From contig NZ_LFMW01000024.1 in NCBI RefSeq assembly GCF_001050345.1, forward strand, positions 95,605-159,604: DNA of 64,000 nt, read 5' to 3'. Source of the DNA: Pseudomonas fildesensis (GTDB taxonomy: Bacteria; Pseudomonadota; Gammaproteobacteria; Pseudomonadales; Pseudomonadaceae). Below the pieces are notes generated by a model. That model worked only from the letters and a program-made list of their open reading frames with translations, searched no databases and was not told where the DNA came from. Positions 18,594 to 26,799 of this stretch are shown here, in pieces; the first letter of the stretch is position 1, and the number at the start of each line of letters is the position of its first letter. A program made the translations under genes and the position numbers.

Positions 18594-19694
18594 TTAGAGA
18601 AACGCGTACGCGATACCCTGCTTGGGCGCACCGCCTCGCCGTCCCCACAACTCGACTCGGCCATCAATTACCGCCATTGAATGCCTGTCGTAGGCCACGA
18701 CCCCCAGCTTGCCATTCCCGAGCTCATTGCTCGAAGATCGCCTGTAAAGCCCCTTCAACCCCAGGCGATCCAACGCTTCATGGGGCATTTCGCCGTTGTT
18801 CAAGCTTTGCATGGCATGGGCAAAACTCCTTTTCGCATCATTAGGGTTGTCGTCCAGGCCATTTCCCTCCAACTGGGCACGCTTGGCACTCGCTGCGAAC
18901 ATAAAGTTGGCATCGGTCATCATGGACGGGTTATCACCCTTAAACTGTGCGTATCTGGCCGCGTGCTTCAGTTCATCCTTGGACAATTGCAGTTCGAACC
19001 CATCCCGCATTTTCACGTTATAGCCACCCTCCGTCTCTTTCACGTCTTTAAATACATCAGTGGGTTTCTGACCAAACTTCATCATTGCGCCCTTTATCGC
19101 TGAAACGGTGACGCAATTGCCGTCAGGCCCTTGGCTGAACCCACTCCAGATATTGTCCGGCTTTTTCCCTGGATTACTTGCATCGGGCCTGTAGTTGAAA
19201 TGCTTGGAGCCCTCGGTAATCGGCAGGTTAGTCATGGGCTCGCTAGGGCCAAAACCACCTGGATTGACCGTATGGCCACGGCCACCACCACCACCACCAC
19301 CACCACCACCACCACCACCACCACCTGGCTTAGGGCCGGGAGCTGGCGCTGGCGCTGGCGCTGGCGGCGTCGCGTCTTCTTCAGGAAACAGCAGCTTTAT
19401 CAATTGCCGAAGAAATTCGCGAAACTGTTCGGACTCCACTTCGTCAATAAGCGTGCGGAGGACCTCCTTGAATTTCTCATCGCCCAGCTTTTCGCGCAGC
19501 TCATTCAACGTGTCCCGCACGTCCCTGGCCGTTTGGGGCTTCGAAGTTTGCTCTGCATCGAACAACTCATTGAGCAACTTCTTGACGGTCGACACGTCAG
19601 TTGCAGGCTCAACGACGGTCGGCGCCCCTCGTTCCATGCCCGGCACAAACCTCATACCCGCACTATCCGACCTCAACACCCCTGAACTCCACAT
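18594..19694 (-). CDS. Putative cysteine-protease-like effector or toxin with poly-Gly linker
   Basis: A 366-residue protein I do not recognise as a named family. Residues ~35-105 are highly charged and helical (DVRDTLNELREKLGDEKFKEVL). A Pro/Ala stretch and a run of 15 glycines (~124-140) form a flexible linker. The C-terminal domain has DGNCVTVSAIKGAMMKFG (Cys194) and DRHSMAVIDGRVELWG (His338, Asp344), the order expected of a papain-like Cys-His-Asp triad. There is no signal peptide. GGGAGGG precedes the ATG. Base composition looks lower in GC than its neighbours, by eye. It sits alone between nrdA and flgE. A secreted effector or contact-dependent toxin is inferred; no immunity gene is adjacent. 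Confidence 0.7.
   Translation of the reverse strand: MWSSGVLRSDSAGMRFVPGMERGAPTVVEPATDVSTVKKLLNELFDAEQTSKPQTARDVRDTLNELREKLGDEKFKEVLRTLIDEVESEQFREFLRQLIKLLFPEEDATPPAPAPAPAPGPKPGGGGGGGGGGGGGGGRGHTVNPGGFGPSEPMTNLPITEGSKHFNYRPDASNPGKKPDNIWSGFSQGPDGNCVTVSAIKGAMMKFGQKPTDVFKDVKETEGGYNVKMRDGFELQLSKDELKHAARYAQFKGDNPSMMTDANFMFAASAKRAQLEGNGLDDNPNDAKRSFAHAMQSLNNGEMPHEALDRLGLKGLYRRSSSNELGNGKLGVVAYDRHSMAVIDGRVELWGRRGGAPKQGIAYAFL
19281..19325 (-). repeat. Trinucleotide repeat (GGT)14 encoding poly-glycine
   Basis: Fourteen exact ACC units (GGT on the coding strand) plus one GCC make an in-frame microsatellite. Slippage would change linker length without breaking the frame. Confidence 0.95.
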
Positions 19695-19816
19695 CCCCCG
19701 CCCTCCCCATTGATTGTTGAGCCTCCTGGGCCCTGACCGATCAGTGGTGAAGCGCCATGGGTGCGTTCCCGCCCATGCATGTCAGCTAGTAACTCGATTC
19801 TCCTTTTTCGCCGCCC

Positions 19817-19850
19817 ACAAAAAAGCCCCTCTTGTGAGGGGCTTTTTGTG
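19817..19850 (-). terminator. Rho-independent terminator of flgBCDE
   Basis: AAAAAGCCCCTC, short loop, GAGGGGCTTTTT. It is nearly symmetric, lies just after the flgE stop, and could work in both directions. Confidence 0.93.
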
Positions 19851-19863
19851 GAGCGTTATCGCA

Positions 19864-21180
19864 TCAGGTCATCTGAATGATGGTCTGCATGATGGTGCTC
19901 TGGGTGGAGATAGTCTTGGCGTTCGCCTGGTAGTTGCTCTGGGCCTTGATCAGGTCCACCAGCTCGTTGGTCAGGTTGACGTTGGAGTTCTCCAGGGAGC
20001 TGGCCACGATCGAGCCCAAGGTACCGGACTGCGGGGAGTCGTAACCTGGCTGGCCCGAAGCAAAGGTTTCTCTCCAGGTAGTACCGCCGGAAGGCTGCAG
20101 CCCCTGTTCGTTGTTGAAGCTGGCCAGGGAGAGCTGGCCTATAGACTTGCTCTGCTGATTGCTGAACGTGGCGAACAGCACGCCGCTGCCGTCGATTTTC
20201 AGACCGGTGATCTGGCCGGTGGCATAACCGTCGGTGATCGGCGGGTTACGGTAGCTGGCCGAGTTGTACTGGGTAATATCAGCCATGCTCACCGCGATAC
20301 CACCTGGGTTGGCAGCAGCGCCGTTAGCTTTCCACACACCGTCGGTCACGGTACCTGGTTTCCAGGTGGAAATGGTCAGGGTGGTGTTGGAAACAATGCT
20401 CGGAGGAGTAACGACCCCAGTGAGCTTGCCGGCAGTGTCGAACGATAATGTCGACGCCACAGGCGCCACCGCGCCTGTGCCACTGATCGGCGTGCCGTCT
20501 GGGTTACGCCCGTCGATCAAGGTGTAGGACTTCCATTGGTTGGAATCCGTCTTCACCAGGTACTGCACCATCGGGTGAGCGTTGCCCTGGGTGTCATACA
20601 GCGTGGTGCTGTATTGAGTCGTGAAGGTATCGGTTTTGGTTGGATCAAACGGTTTCAAAACCTGATCAATCACCGGTTCCGAGGAATTCAGGTTGCTGGT
20701 GGAGTCCACCTTGGTAGAAGCCTTCGGCGGCAGGTTCGACAGGTTCAGTTGCAGGTCAACCAGGCCGCCCTTGGTGATCTTGCCATTTTCGTCCGCTGCG
20801 TAGCCCTGCAGGCGCGAAGTGCCGGTGTTGTTGGTGATGTAGCCGTCTTTGTCCGCACGGAAAGCACCGCTGCGGGTGTACTCCAGCGAGCCGTCACTGG
20901 CCTTCTGCACGAAAAAGCCACCGCCCTGGATCGCCATGTCCAGGATGCCACCGCTACCGTTGACGTCACCTTGGGTGAACTGCTGGGACACAGCCGCCAG
21001 GTTCACGCCATTGCCGATGCTGTTCTGGCCGGTGCCCAGTTTGGAGGCCGCGTAGATATCCGCGAACTCCGCACGGGACGATTTGAAGCCGGTGGTCGCG
21101 ACGTTGGCGATGTTGTTGCCGGTCACGTCCAGTTGTTTGTTGGCCGCATAGAGGCCGCTAAGGCCGATGTTAAAAGACAT
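19864..21180 (-). CDS. flgE: Flagellar hook protein FlgE
   Basis: A 438-residue hook subunit. The N-terminus MSFNIGLSGLYAANKQLDVTGNNIANVATTGFK is the flagellar rod/hook family signature, and the C-terminal helix (NVNLTNELVDLIKAQSNYQANAKTISTQSTIM) matches it. The middle is the variable, surface-exposed hook domain. It is last of flgBCDE, 31 bases after flgD, and is followed by a terminator, so flgF and later genes are not in this transcript here. Confidence 0.96.
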   Translation of the reverse strand: MSFNIGLSGLYAANKQLDVTGNNIANVATTGFKSSRAEFADIYAASKLGTGQNSIGNGVNLAAVSQQFTQGDVNGSGGILDMAIQGGGFFVQKASDGSLEYTRSGAFRADKDGYITNNTGTSRLQGYAADENGKITKGGLVDLQLNLSNLPPKASTKVDSTSNLNSSEPVIDQVLKPFDPTKTDTFTTQYSTTLYDTQGNAHPMVQYLVKTDSNQWKSYTLIDGRNPDGTPISGTGAVAPVASTLSFDTAGKLTGVVTPPSIVSNTTLTISTWKPGTVTDGVWKANGAAANPGGIAVSMADITQYNSASYRNPPITDGYATGQITGLKIDGSGVLFATFSNQQSKSIGQLSLASFNNEQGLQPSGGTTWRETFASGQPGYDSPQSGTLGSIVASSLENSNVNLTNELVDLIKAQSNYQANAKTISTQSTIMQTIIQMT

Positions 21181-21211
21181 GTTTCTCTCCCTCTGCCGTA
21201 TTTAGCCGGCT

Positions 21212-21934
21212 CTATGTACCGATAGTCTGAATTTGCGACAGCTTGATGCTGGTTCCGCCCGCCAGGTTGAGCAGCATTTCGCCGCCGGTCTGGCTCAACG
21301 TCACGCTGGTCACCGTTGCCGGCAGCGAGGTGGTCAGGGCAACGGAATCGCCCTTGTCATTCTTGGTGGTGGCGTTGAACGTATAGGTACCCGAGGCAAC
21401 CACTTCGCCCTTGTCGTTCTTGCCATCCCAAATAAAACTCTGGGTACCGGCACTTTGGGCGCCCATATCAATGGTGCGCACCGTGTCGCCGTCTTTGTCG
21501 GTGATCTTGATGGAGACATTGCCCACCGCCGATGTCACCGCTACGGAGCCGGTCATGCTCTTGCTGGTATCGACCAGGGTCTTGTCGGTCTGAGTGATCA
21601 CCGAACGCCCCACCAGCGACGAGGCTTGCAGCGCTTGCGACGACGTGACGTTGCTGGAGATGGCCTTGACCGAGTCGTTCAGGTTATTGATGCCTTCGAG
21701 GCTGCTGAACTGCGCCAGCTGTGCCACAAACGCACCGTTGTCCTGAGGCGACAGCGGGTCCTGGTTTTTCAACTGGGTAACCAGCAACTGCAGGAACGAA
21801 TCCTTGCCCATTGCCTGGTTGCCCGTCGCGGTCGTCGTAGCGCTGCTGATGCTGCTGTTGTCCGTTGCGGTCTTGACCTTGGAGTTGAAAAGGTCCTGGA
21901 CTGCCGTGTTGGTGGAAGTATCAACGATGGCCAT
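21212..21934 (-). CDS. flgD: Flagellar hook assembly scaffold FlgD
   Basis: A 240-residue hook-cap protein that polymerises FlgE and is then lost. The conserved N-terminal block is GKDSFLQLLVTQLKNQDPLSPQDNGAFVAQLAQFSSLEGINNLN (~44-88). The C-terminal part has the FLIG/Ig-like and tudor-like fold (TQSFIWDGKNDKGEVVASGTYTF). It lies between flgC and flgE. Confidence 0.96.
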   Translation of the reverse strand: MAIVDTSTNTAVQDLFNSKVKTATDNSSISSATTTATGNQAMGKDSFLQLLVTQLKNQDPLSPQDNGAFVAQLAQFSSLEGINNLNDSVKAISSNVTSSQALQASSLVGRSVITQTDKTLVDTSKSMTGSVAVTSAVGNVSIKITDKDGDTVRTIDMGAQSAGTQSFIWDGKNDKGEVVASGTYTFNATTKNDKGDSVALTTSLPATVTSVTLSQTGGEMLLNLAGGTSIKLSQIQTIGT

Positions 21935-21950
21935 ATTTTGGCGCCCCTTA

Positions 21951-22394
21951 TCACTGACCCAGGGTCAGGACCTTCTGCATCATGGTTTTGGCGGTGTTCA
22001 TCATTTCCGCGTTGGTCTGGAACGAGCGGCTGGCAGAAATCATGTCAGCCATTTCCTCGACCACGTTGACGTTGGGGTAATACACGTAACCCTTTTCGTT
22101 CGCGGCAGGGTGGTTAGGCTCGTAACGCGCTTCGAGATTGCTCTGGTCTTCGACTACACCGAGCACTTGCACGCCCTGGCCGGCTGCGTCCTGGTTCTGG
22201 AACAGCGAATCGCTGCCGCCGCTCTGGCCGCCCTGGAACATGGTGGCGAATACCGGGTGACGGGCGCGGTAGGTCTGGTCAATGCTCGAAGACACGGTCT
22301 CGGCGTTGGCGATGTTACTGGCGACGGTGTTGAGGCGCGTGGTCTGCGCGCTCATGCCACTACCGGCAATATTGAAAACACTGGACAGGGACAT
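21951..22394 (-). CDS. flgC: Flagellar basal-body rod protein FlgC
   Basis: A 147-residue proximal rod subunit. N-terminal SVFNIAGSGMSAQTTRLNTVASNIANAETV and C-terminal NVNVVEEMADMISASRSFQTNAEMMNTAKTMMQKVLTLGQ are diagnostic. It starts three bases after the flgB stop, indicating coupling. Confidence 0.97.
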   Translation of the reverse strand: MSLSSVFNIAGSGMSAQTTRLNTVASNIANAETVSSSIDQTYRARHPVFATMFQGGQSGGSDSLFQNQDAAGQGVQVLGVVEDQSNLEARYEPNHPAANEKGYVYYPNVNVVEEMADMISASRSFQTNAEMMNTAKTMMQKVLTLGQ

Positions 22395-22397
22395 GGC

Positions 22398-22805
22398 TTA
22401 CTCTCCACGCAGGGCTGACATCAGCCCTTTGAATTTGCTGTTAAGCAGGGTGAAGCTGGCCTGGAAGTTCACCGAGTTTTCGGCATAGGCCGATTGCTCC
22501 AGCTGGGCGTCGACGGTGTTCTGGTCGATCGATGGCTGCATCGGCGTGCGATACAGCAGCGACTCGTCACCACTGCTCAGGCCTTGCGCTTCGATATGAC
22601 GAGTGTTGGTCATGTTCAAGGCGAAGGTACCGTTCTTGGTCTTGTCCTGCTGTGCGGCGAGCACGGCGGAGAAGTCCAGGTCCCGAGCCTTGTAGTTCGG
22701 GGTGTCGGCGTTGGCGATGTTGTTGGCCAGGACTTCGGCACGCTGAGCGCGGAAGCCCAGGGCTTGTTCGTGGATACCGAGCGCTTTATCGAAGCTGATG
22801 CTCAT
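22398..22805 (-). CDS. flgB: Flagellar basal-body rod protein FlgB
   Basis: A 135-residue proximal rod subunit. Start MSISFDKALGIHEQALGFRAQRAEVLANNIANADTPNYKARDLDF at 22805 is conserved; the 43 upstream codons in frame are not. It is the first gene of flgBCDE, 45 bases downstream of a perfect RpoN promoter, in line with FleR/RpoN (class III) control in P. aeruginosa. Confidence 0.96.
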   Translation of the reverse strand: MSISFDKALGIHEQALGFRAQRAEVLANNIANADTPNYKARDLDFSAVLAAQQDKTKNGTFALNMTNTRHIEAQGLSSGDESLLYRTPMQPSIDQNTVDAQLEQSAYAENSVNFQASFTLLNSKFKGLMSALRGE

Positions 22806-22850
22806 GGCGGAAACCTTTAGGCTGACCTGCTGTTCGTTAACAGGAACATA

Positions 22851-22865
22851 GCAAGGTGCATGCCA
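22851..22865 (-). promoter_or_regulatory. RpoN promoter of flgBCDE
   Basis: Minus-strand TGGCATGCACCTTGC has -24 GG and -12 GC exactly ten bases apart. Predicted start is near 22839, about 34 bases before flgB. Confidence 0.85.
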
Positions 22866-23003
22866 ACCTTCTAAAGTCCCGTAACTCAAGGGTTTCCGGA
22901 GAGGTTGCCGGCGGCAATGCCAGAAAAGCGGCAAGCGCCTTCCGCGTGGCGCCAGTAAAGCGGCAATGCGGGTTGCCGCTTTCCTTCAACTTGCCGCAGA
23001 AAC

Positions 23004-23041
23004 AAATGTGGGAGGGGTCGCACCGCCCCTCCCACATTTTT
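23004..23041. terminator. Bidirectional hairpin terminator after cheR
   Basis: AAATGTGGGAGGGG and CCCCTCCCACATTT are perfect arms around TCGCACCG. It ends transcription from cheR (minus strand) and is followed by T runs on either strand. Confidence 0.85.
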
Positions 23042-23058
23042 TGATCTGCGTACTATTA

Positions 23059-23886
23059 CTATTTCGCCTGGTAAATGATCCCCGGGCTGCACTGCACCAT
23101 CTGGTAATGATCCGGCAAGCCGTTCAGCGCCTCGGACGCACCGAGGAACAGGTAGCCACCACGCTTGAGGGTGCCGTGGATGCGCAACAGGATGTCTTTC
23201 TTCACTTCGGCCGAAAAGTAGATCAGCACGTTGCGGCAGAACACCATGTCGAACTTGCCCAGGCTGGCATAGCTGTCGAGCAGGTTGAACGAACGAAACT
23301 CCACGCGGCTCTTGATCGGCGCCTTGACCGCCCAACGCCCTGCCACTTTCGGGTCGAAGAAACGTTGCAGGCGTTCCGGGGACAAACCACGGCCCAGGGC
23401 CAGGCTGTCGTACTCGCCGGTCTTGCAGTTGGTGAGCATGGTGCCGGACAAGTCCGTTGCGACAATTTGCGCACCGGCCTTCAACTGGCCCATGTTGGTC
23501 CGCTCGAATTCATCGATGGACATCGAAATCGAATACGGTTCCTGACCCGACGAACACGCCGCCGACCAGATGCGCAAGCGCTGACCGGGGCTGGCCTTGA
23601 TGGCTTCCGGCAACACTTTGCTCTTGAGCACCTCGAAGGGATAGGTGTCCCGAAACCACAGGGTTTCGTTGGTGGTCATGGCATCGACCACCATTTCCTT
23701 GAGCCCGCTGCGCGGCTGGCTCTGGATGCGCTGGACCAGCTCACCCAAGGACTTGATGCCCTGCTGTTCCATCAGTTTGTTGAGACGGCTGGATACCAAG
23801 TATTGCTTGTTTTCACCGAGCAATATGCCACAGGCTTTTTCCAGGAAGACCCGGAACTGTTCAAAATCCAAATTACCCGTAGACAC
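23059..23886 (-). CDS. cheR: Chemotaxis protein methyltransferase CheR
   Basis: A 275-residue SAM-dependent enzyme that methylates glutamates of chemoreceptors. The helical CheR_N domain is at ~8-60. The catalytic domain has RIWSAACSSGQEPYSISM for SAM binding and FDMVFCRNVLIYF; the end GGYLFLGASEALNGL is family-typical. It lies next to cheV, as PA3348/PA3349 do in P. aeruginosa, which points to the CheR1 orthologue. Confidence 0.95.
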   Translation of the reverse strand: MSTGNLDFEQFRVFLEKACGILLGENKQYLVSSRLNKLMEQQGIKSLGELVQRIQSQPRSGLKEMVVDAMTTNETLWFRDTYPFEVLKSKVLPEAIKASPGQRLRIWSAACSSGQEPYSISMSIDEFERTNMGQLKAGAQIVATDLSGTMLTNCKTGEYDSLALGRGLSPERLQRFFDPKVAGRWAVKAPIKSRVEFRSFNLLDSYASLGKFDMVFCRNVLIYFSAEVKKDILLRIHGTLKRGGYLFLGASEALNGLPDHYQMVQCSPGIIYQAK

Positions 23887-23929
23887 TGATACCGCCTCTA
23901 AAATCGTATGACCGCCAGGGAGAAAGCCC

Positions 23930-24862
23930 CTAGCTATGATCTGCTGCCTTGATCCGGTCGACTACCCGGGATGCCAGGTCATCAGGACGAAATTTGGCCA
24001 GAAAGTCATCGGCACCGACCTTCTTCACCATCGCCTGATTGAATACGCCCGACAACGAAGTATGCAGGATGATATGCAACTTTTGCATGCGTGGATCGCT
24101 GCGTATCTCGGCCGTGAGAGTGTAGCCGTCCATTTCCGGCATCTCGATGTCGGAGATCATCATCAAGAATTCTTCTTCCGGTTTCTTGCCTTCTTCTACC
24201 AGCTTGCGCAAGTAATCCAACGCCTGGCGACCATCATTGAGGGCCACCACGTCAACACCGATGGTTTGCAGGCAACGGGTCACCTGTTTACGCGCCACCG
24301 AGGAATCATCCACCGTCAGCACCCGCAGCGAGATCGCCTTGTGCGCCGTGTCAGCATCTACCACGCCCACCGAAATCGTTTCCGAGGTCGGCGCCACTTC
24401 GGCGAGGATTTTCTCCACGTCGATGATTTCCACCAACTGGTTATCGACCCGCGTCACTGCCGTGAGGTAGTGATCGCGGCCGGTGCCCTTGGGCGGCGGA
24501 TGGATCTCTTCCCAGTTCATGTTAACGATGCGCTCCACCGAGCGCACCAGGAAACCCTGGGTCTTGGTGTTGTACTCGGTAATGATCACGAACGGGCTCT
24601 GGCGGTCCTGCAAGCCAGCCGAACCGGTGGCCAGGGCCAGGTCAAGAATCGGGATAGTCGCGCCGCGGATGTTGGCCACGCCACACACCACCGGGCTGGA
24701 CTTGGGCATGATCGTCAGCTTGGGACACTGCAACACTTCCCGCACTTTAAACACGTTAATGCCATACAGTTGCTTGCCGTCCAGGCGAAAAAGCAACAAC
24801 TCCAGGCGATTCTGCCCTACCAGCTGTGTGCGCTGGTTTACTGAATCCATTACTCCTGCCAT
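23930..24862 (-). CDS. cheV: Chemotaxis coupling/response protein CheV
   Basis: A 310-residue fusion of a CheW domain (~18-160: LLLFRLDGKQLYGINVFKVREVL, GVANIRGATIPILDL) and a receiver domain (~180-305) with VLTVDDSSVARKQ and the phospho-Asp in MISDIEMPEMDGY. It links receptors to CheA and may buffer phosphate for adaptation. It precedes cheR by 43 bases and is divergent from flgA. Confidence 0.95.
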   Translation of the reverse strand: MAGVMDSVNQRTQLVGQNRLELLLFRLDGKQLYGINVFKVREVLQCPKLTIMPKSSPVVCGVANIRGATIPILDLALATGSAGLQDRQSPFVIITEYNTKTQGFLVRSVERIVNMNWEEIHPPPKGTGRDHYLTAVTRVDNQLVEIIDVEKILAEVAPTSETISVGVVDADTAHKAISLRVLTVDDSSVARKQVTRCLQTIGVDVVALNDGRQALDYLRKLVEEGKKPEEEFLMMISDIEMPEMDGYTLTAEIRSDPRMQKLHIILHTSLSGVFNQAMVKKVGADDFLAKFRPDDLASRVVDRIKAADHS

Positions 24863-24926
24863 GCCTTGACTCCTACGCTAAAACCTTTGGCTATACCTAC
24901 AAGGGCAGCGCGCACCCAACAGTAAA

Positions 24927-24941
24927 CGGCACGAGCTTTGC
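24927..24941 (+). promoter_or_regulatory. RpoN promoter of flgA
   Basis: CGGCACGAGCTTTGC has -24 GG and -12 GC ten bases apart. The predicted start falls near 24953, at or next to the flgA ATG, so the leader would be almost absent. Confidence 0.7.
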
Positions 24942-24953
24942 TATTTGTTGGGT

Positions 24954-25718
24954 ATGGATATTAAAACGACAGTTTCCCGACGCCCTGGCCTCCTACCGTA
25001 CCGCAGTTTGCTCTGCGTCTCGATGGCGCTGCTTGCCTTGGTCTCAGGGGCTACGGCCCGCGCAGACAACGTCACCTTGCCTGATCTACTTATCGGCGTC
25101 ACCCAAGGCTTTCTTGAGTTCACTGTAGAAGATTATCTGGCGACCACCCAGACACCTGGGCGTTATGAAATACAGGTCAACCAGCTCGACCCCCGCCTGC
25201 GCATGCCGATGTGCGACAAGGAATTGACAGCCACCCTGGAAAGCCCCGCACAGCCCATCGGCCGTGTGACGGTGAAGGTGCGCTGCGAGGGCGCCTCACC
25301 CTGGACGGTGTTTGTGCCGGCGCAGGTCAAGCTGTTCCGTGATGTAGTGGTGGTGGCGCGGCCGCTGAAACGCACCGGCATCATCGGTTTTGAGGACGTT
25401 GTACTGCGTGAACGCGACATCAGCCTGATCAACCAGGGCTACCTGACGTCCCTGGACCAGGCCGTCGGGCAGAAACTTACCCGACCAGTGGTCACCGATC
25501 AGGTCATCACACTGGTTCATCTGGAACAGGCCGAGGTGATTCGCAAGGGCGACCAAGTGGTGATATCCGCGAGCAGCGGCGGGTTGAACGTGAAAATGCC
25601 GGGGGAAGCGCTGTCCAACGGCGGCATGAGCGAACAGATACGAGTCAAGAACCTCAACTCCAACCGCGTGATCAGGGCGCGGGTGACGGCACCTGGCCAA
25701 GTCGAGGTTGCTTTATAG
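24954..25718 (+). CDS. flgA: Flagella basal body P-ring formation protein FlgA
   Basis: A 254-residue periplasmic chaperone for the P-ring protein FlgI. The N-terminal ~38 residues contain a signal peptide (LLCVSMALLALVSGATARA). The SAF domain is seen in the C-terminal half (LKRTGIIGFEDVVLRERDISLINQGYLTSLDQAVGQKLTRPV), ending with the typical NGGMSEQIRVKNLNSNRVIRARVTAPGQVEV. A TTG at 24945 is an alternative start. It is followed by flgM with its own FliA promoter. Confidence 0.93.
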   Translation: MDIKTTVSRRPGLLPYRSLLCVSMALLALVSGATARADNVTLPDLLIGVTQGFLEFTVEDYLATTQTPGRYEIQVNQLDPRLRMPMCDKELTATLESPAQPIGRVTVKVRCEGASPWTVFVPAQVKLFRDVVVVARPLKRTGIIGFEDVVLRERDISLINQGYLTSLDQAVGQKLTRPVVTDQVITLVHLEQAEVIRKGDQVVISASSGGLNVKMPGEALSNGGMSEQIRVKNLNSNRVIRARVTAPGQVEVAL

Positions 25719-25796
25719 ATCACTGGTATAGGACGCCAGCTTTTCCTACACTGTGCGCTAGACGTTAGCGTGTGCAGGTTTATTGTCAATCGAGCC

Positions 25797-25823
25797 TAAA
25801 GTTTGTCCGGGTATGGCCGAAAA
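25797..25823 (+). promoter_or_regulatory. FliA (sigma-28) promoter of flgM
   Basis: TAAAGTTT (25797-25804), an 11-base spacer and GCCGAAAA (25816-25823) match the sigma-28 consensus TAAAGTTT-N11-GCCGATAA nearly exactly. Confidence 0.9.
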
Positions 25824-25860
25824 CATGGCAAGCGTCCAAATACCCAGAGGTTTTTTTAAC

Positions 25861-26184
25861 ATGGTCATTGATTTCAGTCGTTTAAATAACGCCCCGGCAT
25901 TGCCAGGCAATACGCGCACCAGCGGCACCAAGGACAGCGTAGAAGCCAAGGCCCAGCCCCTGCCCGCCAAGGCAGAACAGGCTGTTGCCAGCCAAAGCGG
26001 GGAATCCGTACATTTGAGCAATGAGGCTCAACAGTTGCAGAAGGTCACTGACTCGCTGCGCGATCAACCGGTTGTCAATAAAGCCCGCGTGGCCGAATTG
26101 AAACAGGCAATCGCCGATGGCAGCTATAAAGTCGACAGCAACCGTGTAGCCAGCAAGCTGCTTAACTTCGAAGCCGAGCGCTAG
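25861..26184 (+). CDS. flgM: Anti-sigma-28 factor FlgM
   Basis: A 107-residue regulator that holds FliA until the hook is finished and is then exported. Start MVIDFSRLNNAP at 25861 is conserved, downstream of the FliA promoter. The N-terminal half is disordered and polar (needed for export); the C-terminal half (VHLSNEAQQLQKVTDSL, KARVAELKQAIADGSYKVDSNRVASKLLNFE) is the FliA-binding part. FliA dependence gives a feedback loop. Confidence 0.95.
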   Translation: MVIDFSRLNNAPALPGNTRTSGTKDSVEAKAQPLPAKAEQAVASQSGESVHLSNEAQQLQKVTDSLRDQPVVNKARVAELKQAIADGSYKVDSNRVASKLLNFEAER

Positions 26185-26232
26185 GCACAGGCCTGCGCCG
26201 GGCTTTTGGACGCTTAAAACCCAAGGCCAGCC

Positions 26233-26703
26233 ATGCACCACGACGAAAACCTGCTTCAACTGATCATTGATGATCTGGCGCCGACGCAACATTTGCTCGA
26301 GCTGCTCAAAGAAGAGACCCTGGCCCTCTACGGCCGGGACATGTCCTTGCTCGAAGAAATTCTGGCGCACAAACAGTCGTTGATTGTCTTGCTGGAACAG
26401 CATGGCAAGAAGCGCAGCGAGATTCTTGTCAGCCTTGGCCTGCCGGCCGATCACGACGGCCTCGCACAGCTGGCCAGCCACTCTACGGTCGGCGATCAAC
26501 TACTGGCCCAGAGCGAAGCACTCAATCAATTGCTCAGCCAGTGTCAGAAGACCAACGCGCTTAACGGTCAGTCGATTCAGCTTCAGCAAGCCACGACCGC
26601 CAACCAGTTACGTATACTTCACGGCGGCGAGCCTCCGGCGCTTTACAACGCCCAGGGTTCCACCTCACGCCTAGTCAAACCAAGCACCCGCAGCCAAGCC
26701 TGA
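26233..26703 (+). CDS. flgN: Flagellar export chaperone FlgN
   Basis: A 156-residue helical protein that escorts hook-associated proteins FlgK and FlgL. HHDENLLQLIIDDLAPTQHLLELLKEETLALYGRD and LAHKQSLIVLLEQHGKKRSEIL are FlgN-like. It lies 48 bases after flgM, the usual flgMN operon. The last ~25 residues are variable and basic. Confidence 0.9.
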   Translation: MHHDENLLQLIIDDLAPTQHLLELLKEETLALYGRDMSLLEEILAHKQSLIVLLEQHGKKRSEILVSLGLPADHDGLAQLASHSTVGDQLLAQSEALNQLLSQCQKTNALNGQSIQLQQATTANQLRILHGGEPPALYNAQGSTSRLVKPSTRSQA

Positions 26704-26799
26704 CGCCGGATTTCGGCGCGCCCTATCCAAGGCGCGTTACATACTGGCAAAATGCCGATTCTTGTGTGTAGTCGTATTTTGTCTGGAGATGGAAGAACC

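Noticed and set aside
22900..22985. Additional TGGCAT/GGCAAC RpoN-like sites upstream of flgB
   Set aside because: All have wrong spacing; only 22851-22865 fits.
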